Shown here: positions 15,336 through 22,751 of the stretch, piece after piece | How positions within the stretch are numbered: position 1 is the stretch's first letter | How the letters are laid out: each line of letters starts with the position of its first letter | Source: Aeromicrobium sp. | GTDB lineage: Bacteria > Actinomycetota > Actinomycetes > Propionibacteriales > Nocardioidaceae | NCBI GenBank assembly: GCA_023257515.1 | Contig: JALRCA010000243.1 | Location: 1 to 59,838, forward strand | Length of the DNA stretch: 59,838 nucleotides | Reading direction: 5' to 3' | Notes under the pieces: generated by a model | Told to the model about the DNA's origin: nothing | Databases searched by the model: none | What the model saw: the letters and a program-made list of their open reading frames with translations, nothing else | Translations under genes and position numbers: made by a program

Positions 15336-16079
15336 ATGTCAACGTCCACGCGCCTCGGCGCACGACTCGTGGCGCTCGTCGGCGCCGTCGCGTCGCTGCT
15401 GCTCGCGGTCACGCCGGCACACGCCGCGGCCCAGGTGACGATCGCGACGCACAACACCTGGCACGGCAAGGCCGAGTTCCGGCCGCTCGCGGACGTGATC
15501 GGCTGGCAGGAGGTCGACACCGCCGCCGGCCACCGCAAGCTCGACGCGCTCTCGGGCTACGCGACCTACCGTCCTCGGCAGGCCGAGGGGGCAGCCGCGG
15601 CCGCGAACGCCGTCCCGATCTCGTGGAAGCGCTCGGTGTTCGACAAGACCGGGTCAGGCTTCGTGCGCACGCACGCGGGCGAGGCCGGCGTCACGCCCGC
15701 ACGCTTCGTGACGTGGGTCGTGCTCAAGCACCGCGAGTCGGGCCTGAAGCTCGGGTTCGTCAACACCCACTACATCAGCGGCGCGTGGAGCGGGAAGCCC
15801 GAGCGCCAGGAGCGCTGGCTGCAGCACAACCGCGAGGTCACCAAGGTCGTCGCCGACCTGAAGGCGCGCGGCATCACCACGGCCCTCGTCGGCGACTTCA
15901 ACCGCCACCTCGCCCAGGGCTCCACGTTCGGTCTCGAGCGCTTCGCCACACCGCAGGCCGGGACCGTGCCCTACGACCAGCTCTACGTCACGAGGGGCCG
16001 CACCATCGGCCAGGCCGAGCGTCTGCAGAAGTTCGGCTCCGACGTCCACTACGCGTGGCGCGCCCGCGTCCAGCTCTGA
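15336..16079 (+). CDS. Secreted endonuclease/exonuclease/phosphatase-family protein
   Basis: 247 aa. A Sec signal peptide (residues 1-30, LVALVGAVASLLLAVTPAHA with cleavage after AHA) precedes an EEP/DNase I-like fold: THNTW (metal Asn), GWQEVD (metal Glu), FVNTHYISG (catalytic His), LVGDFNRH (Asp/Asn) and a C-terminal SDVHYAW. It should hydrolyse phosphodiester or phosphomonoester bonds outside the cell; the substrate is not readable. It is followed 43 bp later by a secreted M23-type protein. Confidence 0.85.
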   Translation: MSTSTRLGARLVALVGAVASLLLAVTPAHAAAQVTIATHNTWHGKAEFRPLADVIGWQEVDTAAGHRKLDALSGYATYRPRQAEGAAAAANAVPISWKRSVFDKTGSGFVRTHAGEAGVTPARFVTWVVLKHRESGLKLGFVNTHYISGAWSGKPERQERWLQHNREVTKVVADLKARGITTALVGDFNRHLAQGSTFGLERFATPQAGTVPYDQLYVTRGRTIGQAERLQKFGSDVHYAWRARVQL

Positions 16080-16121
16080 ACCGCAGACCATCACCGCACC
16101 ACCACATCGAGGGGAAACGCC

Positions 16122-16703
16122 ATGAAGAACGTCCGCACCACCGCCACCGTCCTGTCCGTCGTCGCGCTGGGTCTCGGCACCCTTGTCGGGACGGGTGCCG
16201 CCCAGGCAGCGCCCGGCGCCGAGGTCGAGACGCTTGCGCGTCCCGTGCTCAAGGTGCCCTTCCCGTGCCAGCAGGACTGGCGCGGCTCGACCCGCGCGAA
16301 CCACGCCGGCTCGCCCAACCGCGCGATGGACATGAACAAGGCGGGCACGAGCGGCGACGGCGACGCCGGGCTGCCGGTCAAGGCGAGCGCTGCCGGCACC
16401 GTCGCCAAGGCCTCGACCGGTGGCGGGGGTCTCGGCAACACCGTCATCATCAACCACTCCGGCGGCTACTCCACGCTGTACGCGCACCTGGGCCGGATCT
16501 CGGTCAGCCGCGGTGCCACGGTGTCGGCGACGACCACCATCGGCACCGTCGGCAAGAGCGGGCTGAGCTCGAGCACGCCGACGCACCTGCACTACGAGCA
16601 GCACGACGCCCCCAACGCCGGTCACGCGGTCAGCATCCGCTTCGGTACGTCGACGAATGCGCTCTACTACGGGGAGAGGGTCTACACCCGCACGAGCTGC
16701 TGA
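16122..16703 (+). CDS. Secreted M23-family peptidase-like protein
   Basis: 193 aa with a signal peptide (VLSVVALGLGTLVGTGAAQA). The LytM/M23 core has the zinc-ligand pair pattern H-x8-D (NHAGSPNRAMDMN), IGTVGKSGLSS and the HxH motif THLHYE. NTVIINHSGGYSTLYAHLGR is the typical central strand pair. It probably cleaves peptidoglycan cross-bridges or is a cell-wall-binding relative. A mature C-terminal Cys pairs with Cys in KVPFPCQQDW. A 14-bp hairpin terminator follows. Confidence 0.87.
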   Translation: MKNVRTTATVLSVVALGLGTLVGTGAAQAAPGAEVETLARPVLKVPFPCQQDWRGSTRANHAGSPNRAMDMNKAGTSGDGDAGLPVKASAAGTVAKASTGGGGLGNTVIINHSGGYSTLYAHLGRISVSRGATVSATTTIGTVGKSGLSSSTPTHLHYEQHDAPNAGHAVSIRFGTSTNALYYGERVYTRTSC

Positions 16704-16715
16704 CGACGCGCGTCG

Positions 16716-16749
16716 AGGAGGGTGGTCCGCCGCAGCGGGCCACCCTCCT
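16716..16749. terminator. Hairpin after the M23 gene
   Basis: AGGAGGGTGG (16716-16725) pairs with CCACCCTCCT (16740-16749), extended inward by four further pairs including one wobble. It ends the secreted-protein transcript and insulates the padR promoter that follows. Confidence 0.75.
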
Positions 16750-16773
16750 TGCGTGCCACGACATACCTCTGAC

Positions 16774-16802
16774 TTGCATTACTGTGTGGCACACAGTAAT
16801 GT
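16774..16802 (+). promoter_or_regulatory. padR promoter with embedded operator
   Basis: TTGCAT (16774-16779) and TAATGT (16797-16802) are separated by exactly 17 bp, a good housekeeping-sigma promoter. A perfect 10-bp inverted repeat ATTACTGTGT-GGC-ACACAGTAAT (16778-16800) fills the spacer and touches both boxes, a fitting autoregulatory PadR operator. The expected transcription start is within a few bases of the ATG at 16810, so the mRNA may be leaderless. Confidence 0.7.
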
Positions 16803-16809
16803 CGTGAAC

Positions 16810-17151
16810 ATGACCTGGAACGACACCTTGCCGACGCACCTGCAGGAGCTGCGTCGCGGCACCGCGGTCGTCGCGAGCCTCGCGGCGTTGCGGTCGCCCG
16901 GCCACGGCTACCGGCTGCTGCAGACCCTCGGCGACGCCGGAATCAACGTCGACGCGAACACGCTGTACCCGCTGTTGCGTCGGCTGGAGGACCAAGGCCT
17001 GCTGACCAGCGAGTGGGACACCACGGAGTCGCGGCCGCGCAAGGTCTATCGCACGAGCGCGGACGGCGAGCAGATGCTCGACGCGCTGCTCACCGATCTC
17101 GAGGCGGTCCGCACCGCCATCGCCACACTCACCGACAGGGGAATCTCATGA
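16810..17151 (+). CDS. PadR-family transcriptional regulator
   Basis: 113 aa. Winged HTH with the PadR pattern RSPGHGYRLLQTLGDAGINV then ANTLYPLLRRLEDQGLLTSEW and the beta-wing RPRKVYRTSADGEQML, ending in a short C-terminal helix (PadR-s1 type). Small PadR proteins usually repress the gene they precede; here that is a HAAS/membrane protein whose ATG overlaps this stop (ATGA). A GTG at 16804 is an alternative start. Confidence 0.9.
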   Translation: MTWNDTLPTHLQELRRGTAVVASLAALRSPGHGYRLLQTLGDAGINVDANTLYPLLRRLEDQGLLTSEWDTTESRPRKVYRTSADGEQMLDALLTDLEAVRTAIATLTDRGIS

Positions 17152-18119
17152 CCACGCTCACCGACCGTTACGTGCACGCGACCGTGCGTTCCGTGCCGGA
17201 GTCGCGCCGCGACGAGATCGCGGCCGAGCTCCGCAGCTCGATCGACGACATGGTCGCCGGTCGCGTCGAGACCGGCGAGGACACCGAGTCCGCCGAGCGC
17301 GCGGTGCTCACCGACCTGGGTGAGCCGGGCAGGCTCGCCAGCCAGTACACGGGCGAGAAGCTGCAGCTCATCGGGCCCCGCTACTTCCTCGTCTGGAAGC
17401 GGATCACGATCAAGCTCATGATCTGGGTGCCCGCCCTGATCGCCGTCGTCTCGGCGGGGTCGGCCTGGATCAACGGCGACGGTGGCGACGCCATCGGCGG
17501 GTTCATCGCCGGTCTCCTCTCCGGCATCGTCCACGTCGGCTTCTGGACCACGCTCGCCTTCGCGATCCTGGAGCGCGCGAACGTCGACTCGGGCATCCCG
17601 GAGTGGACCGTCGACCGGCTGCCGTCCGTGCCGCGCAAGCGCGACATCCCGGTCGCGGAGCCCGTCGCGGCGATCGTCTGGTTCGTCGTGGTCGGGGTGT
17701 TCCTGGTGCTCGCGACGTCGGTCGCCTGGTTCGAGGTCGACGGAGGTGGCAAGGAGGTGCTGCTCGACTCCGGGCTGTGGTCCGGGTGGCTCCCGCTGAT
17801 CCTGCTCTCGCTCGCCGTGTCGATCGCCCTCGAGGTCGTCAAGCTCGTCACGGGCCACTGGACTTGGGCTCTGGCGATCGGGAACCTGGCGGCATCGTCG
17901 TTGTTCGTGGTCGCCGCCGGCTGGCCGGCTGTGCAGCGCGAGCTGCTGAACCCGGACCTCGTCGCGAGCTTCGGCTGGGAGGCTGACGCCTACCGCTACG
18001 CCAGCATCGGCATCACCGTCGGCGTCGCCGCCGCGCTGCTCTACAGCGTCATCGACGGCTTCGTCTCCGCTGCCCGTCGCTCACGAACCGCCGTCGAGAG
18101 CGTGGAACCGGTCCGGTAA
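17148..18119 (+). CDS. HAAS domain-containing membrane protein
   Basis: 323 aa. The N-terminal 70 residues (ESRRDEIAAELRSSIDDMVA, AERAVLTDLGEPGRLASQYT) match the HAAS/permease-prefix domain that accompanies PadR-s1 regulators. Six or so membrane helices follow (about residues 85-105, 112-140, 180-200, 215-235, 245-265, 290-310). It probably senses or responds to envelope conditions as the PadR partner. It overlaps padR by 4 bp, and tRNA-Ser starts 10 bp after its stop. Confidence 0.85.
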   Translation: MTTLTDRYVHATVRSVPESRRDEIAAELRSSIDDMVAGRVETGEDTESAERAVLTDLGEPGRLASQYTGEKLQLIGPRYFLVWKRITIKLMIWVPALIAVVSAGSAWINGDGGDAIGGFIAGLLSGIVHVGFWTTLAFAILERANVDSGIPEWTVDRLPSVPRKRDIPVAEPVAAIVWFVVVGVFLVLATSVAWFEVDGGGKEVLLDSGLWSGWLPLILLSLAVSIALEVVKLVTGHWTWALAIGNLAASSLFVVAAGWPAVQRELLNPDLVASFGWEADAYRYASIGITVGVAAALLYSVIDGFVSAARRSRTAVESVEPVR

Positions 18120-18129
18120 GGTACCCCGC

Positions 18130-18219
18130 GGTGGCGTGTCCGAGCGGCCGAAGGTGCATCACTCGAAATGATGTGTGGGGTCAAACCCACCGTGGGTTCA
18201 AATCCCACCGCCACCGCCA
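18130..18219 (+). tRNA. tRNA-Ser (anticodon CGA)
   Basis: 90 nt class II tRNA. Acceptor GGTGGCG pairs with CGCCACC at 18209-18215, discriminator G, encoded CCA at 18217-18219. The anticodon loop CTCGAAA (stem GCATCA/TGATGT) reads CGA for codon UCG. A long variable arm (GTGGGGTCAAACCCAC) and T-arm GTGGG-TTCAAAT-CCCAC are present, as expected for tRNA-Ser. Confidence 0.95.
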
Positions 18220-18224
18220 GACGA

Positions 18225-18270
18225 AGACCCCGTGTGCTCCCTGCGACAGCAGGGAGCACACGGGGTCTTT
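18225..18270 (+). terminator. Strong terminator after tRNA-Ser
   Basis: A perfect 19-bp stem (18225-18243 with 18250-18268), 6-nt loop, ending in TCTTT. It begins 6 bp after the tRNA 3' end and should terminate the tRNA transcript. Confidence 0.9.
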
Positions 18271-18443
18271 CTCTGCTTGTAGCGGCCCGATTTCACGCGC
18301 AGTCCTCCGTGATCTCCCTGTTGATCCCGCGCACCGCCGTCTACCCTCAATGATCCGGGGGTGATGTAGTGACACCGATGACGCCAGACGATCACGCGGC
18401 AGCCGATCCATTCCGGTTCGTTGCGAGACCTCCCGGAGAATAG

Positions 18444-18935
18444 ATGCATACGCTGTCCGACCTCTGTATTCAATCGAACAGGCAGCCCATCCAGAAGGAT
18501 GGGCTGACCATCCATCCGAGCTTCTCGATCGATATCGAGACGGCGACTGTCTGCGCTTTCTCGTTGGACGTGTCTGCCCCACAGCCTCAAGGCTTCGTGG
18601 TGGGGGTAGAGCACGGTCGGCTGGAAGTTGAGCGCTTGGAGGATCACCGGAAGGTGGTGACGCTCTGGTCAGACACCGTCGACTGGGACGTGCGAGTGCG
18701 CGTCGTTCCCTCGAAGCGTGGGCCGTGTCGCTTGCGCTTCTCTCATCGCTGGAAGATCGGCGGGATCGCTGAGTACGGACTCGGCAACTACGGAATGCTG
18801 GTCCAACACTCACCAGACAGCGGCAGTTGGACTGGCCGTTGCAGCGATGGGGATGGAGATGCCAACTTCGACGATCTCATCGTGATCGCCCGCATGGCGG
18901 AGGATCATTCCGGAAGCCTCGCGGCGAGTTCATGA
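18444..18935 (+). CDS. Hypothetical protein (accessory, possible immunity protein)
   Basis: 163 aa, with GGAG upstream of the ATG. No signal peptide or transmembrane segment. The C-terminal half is beta-rich with Trp and charged residues (KVVTLWSDTVDWDVRVRVVP, CRLRFSHRWKIGGIAEYGLG). Codon use and GC are lower than in core genes. It overlaps the DUF4304 gene by 4 bp (ATGA). No family is recognised; the small size, position after a tRNA and neighbours fit an immunity-gene array. Confidence 0.6.
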   Translation: MHTLSDLCIQSNRQPIQKDGLTIHPSFSIDIETATVCAFSLDVSAPQPQGFVVGVEHGRLEVERLEDHRKVVTLWSDTVDWDVRVRVVPSKRGPCRLRFSHRWKIGGIAEYGLGNYGMLVQHSPDSGSWTGRCSDGDGDANFDDLIVIARMAEDHSGSLAASS

Positions 18936-19390
18936 TTTCCAAGGCGAATGTCGAAGCCTGGATCGCGGACTGCCTGAAGGCCAATGGTCTCCGTGGGCGC
19001 GGTCGTGTATGGCGATTGAAGGGTGCGGAGGTCCAATGGGTGGTCCACGTGGACAGGTTGCCGGTTGGTCGTCGTTTAGGCGTTGACATCGGGCTTGCTC
19101 TGCAGACCGACGTGACTCCTCGCCTCCCGACCGACTGTCCGGTGCTCGTGCACCTGGAGAACTTGCCGTGGGCGCGGGACCTGGCCGTGGTGGAGTCACT
19201 GGACCTGAAATCCCCACTTGACCCGGACGGACGCCGTAGCGAGATTGAGGCTGCCACGCGCCGCCTAGCTGACTACCTGGCGGGATTGTTGACCTTTGAG
19301 GCGGTACGCGATGCCTATCGAGCGGGTGACCTCAAGGCAGCATTCATCCACCGGGACGCTCGCGCGTTCCTGGAGTCCAGCGGCGAGTAG
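18932..19390 (+). CDS. DUF4304-family protein
   Basis: 152 aa. LKANGLRGRGRVWRLKGAEV followed by VQWVVHVDR matches DUF4304, whose start is typically L-x-x-x-G-F-x-x-x-G-x-x-F/W. The rest has IEAATRRLADYLAGLLTFEA and a C-terminal DAYRAGDLKAAFIH helix. DUF4304 proteins are common in polymorphic-toxin immunity loci. Coupled to the preceding gene; the following 3' region is a decayed lysR on the other strand. Confidence 0.7.
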   Translation: MISKANVEAWIADCLKANGLRGRGRVWRLKGAEVQWVVHVDRLPVGRRLGVDIGLALQTDVTPRLPTDCPVLVHLENLPWARDLAVVESLDLKSPLDPDGRRSEIEAATRRLADYLAGLLTFEAVRDAYRAGDLKAAFIHRDARAFLESSGE

Positions 19391-19399
19391 CGGCGGCGC

Positions 19400-20040
19400 G
19401 CCTGACCCACCGGCCAGCTCGAAGTTCCCTGCCGTGAACAGCCAGCCCCAGTGCGCCAGAGCAGGCCGATGGAGCGAGGGGCGACGGGGGGCGGTCGTGC
19501 GGAGGGCGGCACCGCAGGTGCCGGATCGCCCGGCGAACGGCTCGGGCACGATCGCGACGCCGAGTCCGGCGGCCACGAGTCCCTCGATCGTCGCGAGGTC
19601 CTGGCTCTCGAACGACACGGGGAGCTGACCCCGTTGTCGCGGAGCAAGTCGCCGACGAAGGGGCGGAAGTCGAATGCCACCGGCGTCGTGACGATCTCCT
19701 CGTCCGTCAGTTCTCCGATGTCGACGTGTCGACGGCTGGCCAGCCGTCGACAGGGCGGGACCACGAGCACCAGACGCTCGTCCTGAACGTGCGTCAGCCC
19801 CACGGACCGTCGGGCGGCGCCGACGTGACGGCCACGCCGACGGTTCCCGATTCCAAGTCGGCGAGAATGTCGTGCGCCGGCTCCTGGCTCAGCTGAACCC
19901 GGGTACCGGGCGACGCTTGGTGGGAGCCGCGCAGCAGGTCCGGCACGAGCGAGGTCGCCAAAGACTCGAGGAACGCGAGCCGCACCAGTCCGCGCAGGCC
20001 GGACGAGAGCCGCGGCCGGTGACCATGCATGTCGGCGGCG
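19400..20040 (-). pseudogene. LysR-family regulator remnant (effector domain only, two frameshifts)
   Basis: Reading on the minus strand, pieces of one LysR substrate-binding domain appear in three frames: LVRLAFLESLATSLVPDLLR...LADLESGTVGVAVTSAP (to about 19797), LTHVQDERLVLVVPPCRRLA...TTPVAFDFRPFVGDLL (to about 19615), then ESQDLATIEGLVAAGLGVAI-VPEPF. The N-terminal HTH is absent and the sequence before about 20040 does not resemble it. This is a truncated, decayed gene. Boundaries are approximate. Confidence 0.75.
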
Positions 20041-20215
20041 GGGGTCGTTCTAGTGAGCGCGGAGGGCCGACGCCGCGCGCACGGGTGCAACGCGCACGTC
20101 GCGACCGGGGTCAGGTGCTTCGCGATGAGCACCTTCGCGCGCGGCGTCGCGGATCGCCTCGAGGGGAAAGTCTTTCTGCGTGTGGCGGCCAGGGCCCGAA
20201 TACACTTGTCGTCAG

Positions 20216-20440
20216 ATGACTCTAGAAATCCGGCCGTTCGACACGGTCAGGATCCCCGCGGGGATCCCAGAGCGCTCCGTGCCCGCAGGCTGCCTTGCCA
20301 CGATCTTGGACGTGTACACCGCGCCGATTCCCGGGTACGAGATCGAGGTGGTCGACACGAGCGGTCGAACGTTGTTCGTCGGTGGGGTCGAGGCTTCGCA
20401 GGTCGAGCTCGTGGAGTCCCACGGCATCGAGGACGGCTAG
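20216..20440 (+). CDS. DUF4926-like small protein
   Basis: 74 aa. FDTVRIPAGIPERSVPAGCL then ATILDVYTAPIPGYEIEVVD and GRTLFVGGVEASQVELV follow the DUF4926 pattern of a small SH3-like beta-barrel. Members often lie in toxin-immunity or toxin-antitoxin neighbourhoods. The ATG at 20216 begins the conserved strand; no strong ribosome site is visible. Role uncertain. Confidence 0.6.
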   Translation: MTLEIRPFDTVRIPAGIPERSVPAGCLATILDVYTAPIPGYEIEVVDTSGRTLFVGGVEASQVELVESHGIEDG

Positions 20441-20642
20441 CGGGACGGCCGACGTCCGCCTCGGTGCAGCCGTGAACCGGGGGCCGGAGACGACAGGGAT
20501 TCATGCGCGCGGGCCAGGTGACGCGGACGACGGCACGACGCAGATCGACGCCGAGCTGAACCGCTACCGTGAGGACGCTCCCGACTGTGGCTGCTGCGGG
20601 TGGGTGGGCTGAATCCGGCGACCGAACCGCGACGGGAGTCTT

Positions 20643-21188
20643 GTGAGTGACATCGAGAGGTCTGTCCGTCAGTTCGAGGCGATGCTCCGTGATGGCGGCG
20701 AGCGCGTCGATCGCTGCGTTGCTGCCTTCGTGGGCGAGCGCGACGAGGACGTTCGCTTCTTGATGGCGGAGCGGCTTCCGGTCCTGGGTTCAGCGGTCGG
20801 CCCGGCGCTCCAGGCAGTGATCAGGCAGCATGTTCATGACCCTTCGCTGCAGTACCTCGCGGCGTGCGTAGCCGTTGTGGTCGGCGAACGAGGCGACGCC
20901 GTCGCGATCCTCTGCCGAGAGGTGGAGGAGCGAACCGTGTGGGCTCTGCCCGCCGCCAACGCCATGGCGAGGTGGGGGATCCGCGAAGGCCTGGGACCGA
21001 TCACCCGGGCACTGGAGGCCACGTCGGCCACGGATGTGCAGGCGATGAGCGATCTCGTGACGGCACTGCGAGACCTCGGTGGCGAGCTGCCGTCGTCCGT
21101 TCGCGATCGACTCCTACGCGACGCGCCCGGATGGCTCGCCCAGCCTCTGTTGCGCGACTTCCCGGACAGCGGCGACGCTGAGGAGTAG
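20643..21188 (+). CDS. HEAT-repeat-like hypothetical protein
   Basis: 181 aa from GTG. The sequence is built of short helical pairs (VRFLMAERLPVLGSAVGPAL, YLAACVAVVVGERGDAVAIL, ANAMARWGIREGLGPITRAL, DLVTALRDLGGELPSSV), about four HEAT-like units. No catalytic residues are evident. In this neighbourhood it may be an immunity or adaptor protein; that is inference. Confidence 0.65.
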   Translation: MSDIERSVRQFEAMLRDGGERVDRCVAAFVGERDEDVRFLMAERLPVLGSAVGPALQAVIRQHVHDPSLQYLAACVAVVVGERGDAVAILCREVEERTVWALPAANAMARWGIREGLGPITRALEATSATDVQAMSDLVTALRDLGGELPSSVRDRLLRDAPGWLAQPLLRDFPDSGDAEE

Positions 21189-21267
21189 GGCACACCGCCG
21201 CTGGGCACGCGCGTGACCGATGAGCCACGGAAGGTGAAGGATCAGCTCATGAGAGGAGGTGCTCGCC

Positions 21268-21648
21268 GTGAGTACCCATTTGAGCAGAGGCCGCAGGTTC
21301 GACCAGCCTGATCGCGACTTTCACCTTCACGTCCTCAAGGGAGGGATGAATCGTCTGCTCTACCGCTCCGACAAGACTGACGAGCTTCCGACCAGGGTCG
21401 AGATCCTGTTCATGAACGTGAAGTACCTGAGCATCGGCACCCGCCTCCGTGGTCCCCAGATCGAGCATCTCGGCCCGCTCGTGCAGCGCGAGGACGCGCC
21501 TCCGTGGTCGTTCGACTACCCGGGAGACCTGGACGTCATCTCGGTGCGAACCCGCATGGGTGACGGAGTCGTCGTTGCCGGTTCAGTGAGCTGGGACGAG
21601 ACCGACGCGAATCCGTATGACCCGAGCTCGTACTTCATGATGGACTGA
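21268..21648 (+). CDS. Hypothetical protein (possible immunity protein)
   Basis: 126 aa. GAGAGGAGGTG lies just upstream of the GTG at 21268, a very strong ribosome site, which decides against an in-frame ATG at 21259. Beta-rich core (RVEILFMNVKYLSIGTRLRG, DVISVRTRMGDGVVVAGSVS) and acidic C-terminus. No family recognised. Size and context are like immunity proteins. Confidence 0.6.
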   Translation: MSTHLSRGRRFDQPDRDFHLHVLKGGMNRLLYRSDKTDELPTRVEILFMNVKYLSIGTRLRGPQIEHLGPLVQREDAPPWSFDYPGDLDVISVRTRMGDGVVVAGSVSWDETDANPYDPSSYFMMD

Positions 21649-21673
21649 GGTGCGTGGGCAGGAGTCGCGGTCG

Positions 21674-21943
21674 ATGACACGAGTGTGGGTGGTGTGCCGG
21701 TGCGACGACAACCACCGGTGGGAGTACCTGCAGACGTCGAACGAGGAACCGAGTGAGGCCCCGTGCTCCGTGGACGGGGGACCAGCGGTGCTCACGGCTG
21801 AGCTTCGAGCAGGAAAGCGCCCTCGCGAAGGCGGCCAGCTTCAGGCGCGTCTCGTCTGCCGACGCTCTGCGTCGGCGGGAGCGCGTGGGTCTGGCCCATC
21901 TGGCTGCAGGAGAAGGACCCCCGAACATCTAGGCGCCCTCTGA
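21674..21943 (+). CDS. Small zinc-ribbon-like ORF, uncertain
   Basis: 89 codons. The first 45 (RVWVVCRCDDNHRWEYLQTS...EAPCSVDGGPAVLTAELRAG) look coding, with Cys pairs suggesting a small metal site; the remaining codons are Arg/Ser/Gly-rich like an out-of-frame read, so the gene may be frameshifted near 21830. It lies 25 bp after the previous stop in the same accessory run. Confidence 0.35.
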   Translation: MTRVWVVCRCDDNHRWEYLQTSNEEPSEAPCSVDGGPAVLTAELRAGKRPREGGQLQARLVCRRSASAGARGSGPSGCRRRTPEHLGAL

Positions 21944-21957
21944 GGTGGATTGACTCC

Positions 21958-22506
21958 ATGGTCAGCACGAGAGAGGCGTACTGCCGCATCTGCGGATATG
22001 AACCCGCCGAGCCGCCGTGGGGGTGGGACAGCAGGGTTCCGTCGTACGCCTTCTGTCCATGTTGTGATGTCGAGTGGGGTTATCAGGACTTCTGGGAGAG
22101 GTCGATCGACATCTTCCGTTCGGCCTGGCTGGAGGCCGGTGCTCCATGGCGCAACGCCAAGGTCCCGCACGACGGCTTGACGGTCGCGGAGAGGCTTCGT
22201 CGCGTCGGGGTGCTGGGACGACTCGAGGTCGTCCACGTCTTCCGTGTCGCACAGCGCGCTGGTCCCGTCGTCGTGGGTGAGTCGACGAGCTCCGTCACGG
22301 TGGGGGACTGGTTGGTGGCCGTCGGGACCGCGACATGGCGAACTCGGGTGCTGGCAGTGGACTTCCCAGGCCCGGGCACTCCGGTCGGCAGGGTGACGGT
22401 AGTGGTGGGTCCAGATCCGGGCAGTGAGCTCCGTGCCGGCGTGAGCCTGCAGGTCGAGGACTCAGAAGTCGTTCGCGACGGGCGCGGCGGTCCGAGGACT
22501 CGGTAA
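21958..22506 (+). CDS. Zinc-ribbon hypothetical protein (accessory)
   Basis: 182 aa. The N-terminus has two Cys pairs (YCRICGYEP and FCPCCDVEWGYQDF), the pattern of small Cys-rich proteins common beside polymorphic toxins. The C-terminal half (residues 75-180) is a separate beta-rich region (VGDWLVAVGTATWRTRVLAV, VGRVTVVVGPDPG) unlike the N-terminal family, so this may be a fusion. Function unknown. It is the last gene of the 18.4-22.5 kb accessory run. Confidence 0.65.
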   Translation: MVSTREAYCRICGYEPAEPPWGWDSRVPSYAFCPCCDVEWGYQDFWERSIDIFRSAWLEAGAPWRNAKVPHDGLTVAERLRRVGVLGRLEVVHVFRVAQRAGPVVVGESTSSVTVGDWLVAVGTATWRTRVLAVDFPGPGTPVGRVTVVVGPDPGSELRAGVSLQVEDSEVVRDGRGGPRTR

Positions 22507-22751
22507 CGATGTGGCCGAGCTGACTCAGGCGCCTGGTGAGGCCGCGGTCCGGATCCGGTCTCGCAGAAGACTGCAGCGGCCCGCCTCTTCCCTTCGAGAA
22601 CCTGAAGTGATCGGAGTCGAGGCAGCGATGTCGACCGCGAGGTGGTGCAGGACCTTCGACATCTCGGAGCGAACACGGCGGGGCGGGCCCGCGCGGCGAA
22701 CGTCGAGCTCGGGAGTTGACGCGGCCAGGTGCCACGTCGCGCCGCCACCTT

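Noticed and set aside
20472-20612. 46-codon ORF ending in DCGCCGWVG
   Set aside because: It has a GTG start but no ribosome site, and no recognisable fold; the Cys-rich end alone is not enough. It may be a gene remnant.
22507-22751. Gap between the zinc-ribbon gene and the BKACE gene
   Set aside because: Both strands give only Arg/Ser-rich reads; I see no gene, terminator or repeat worth calling.
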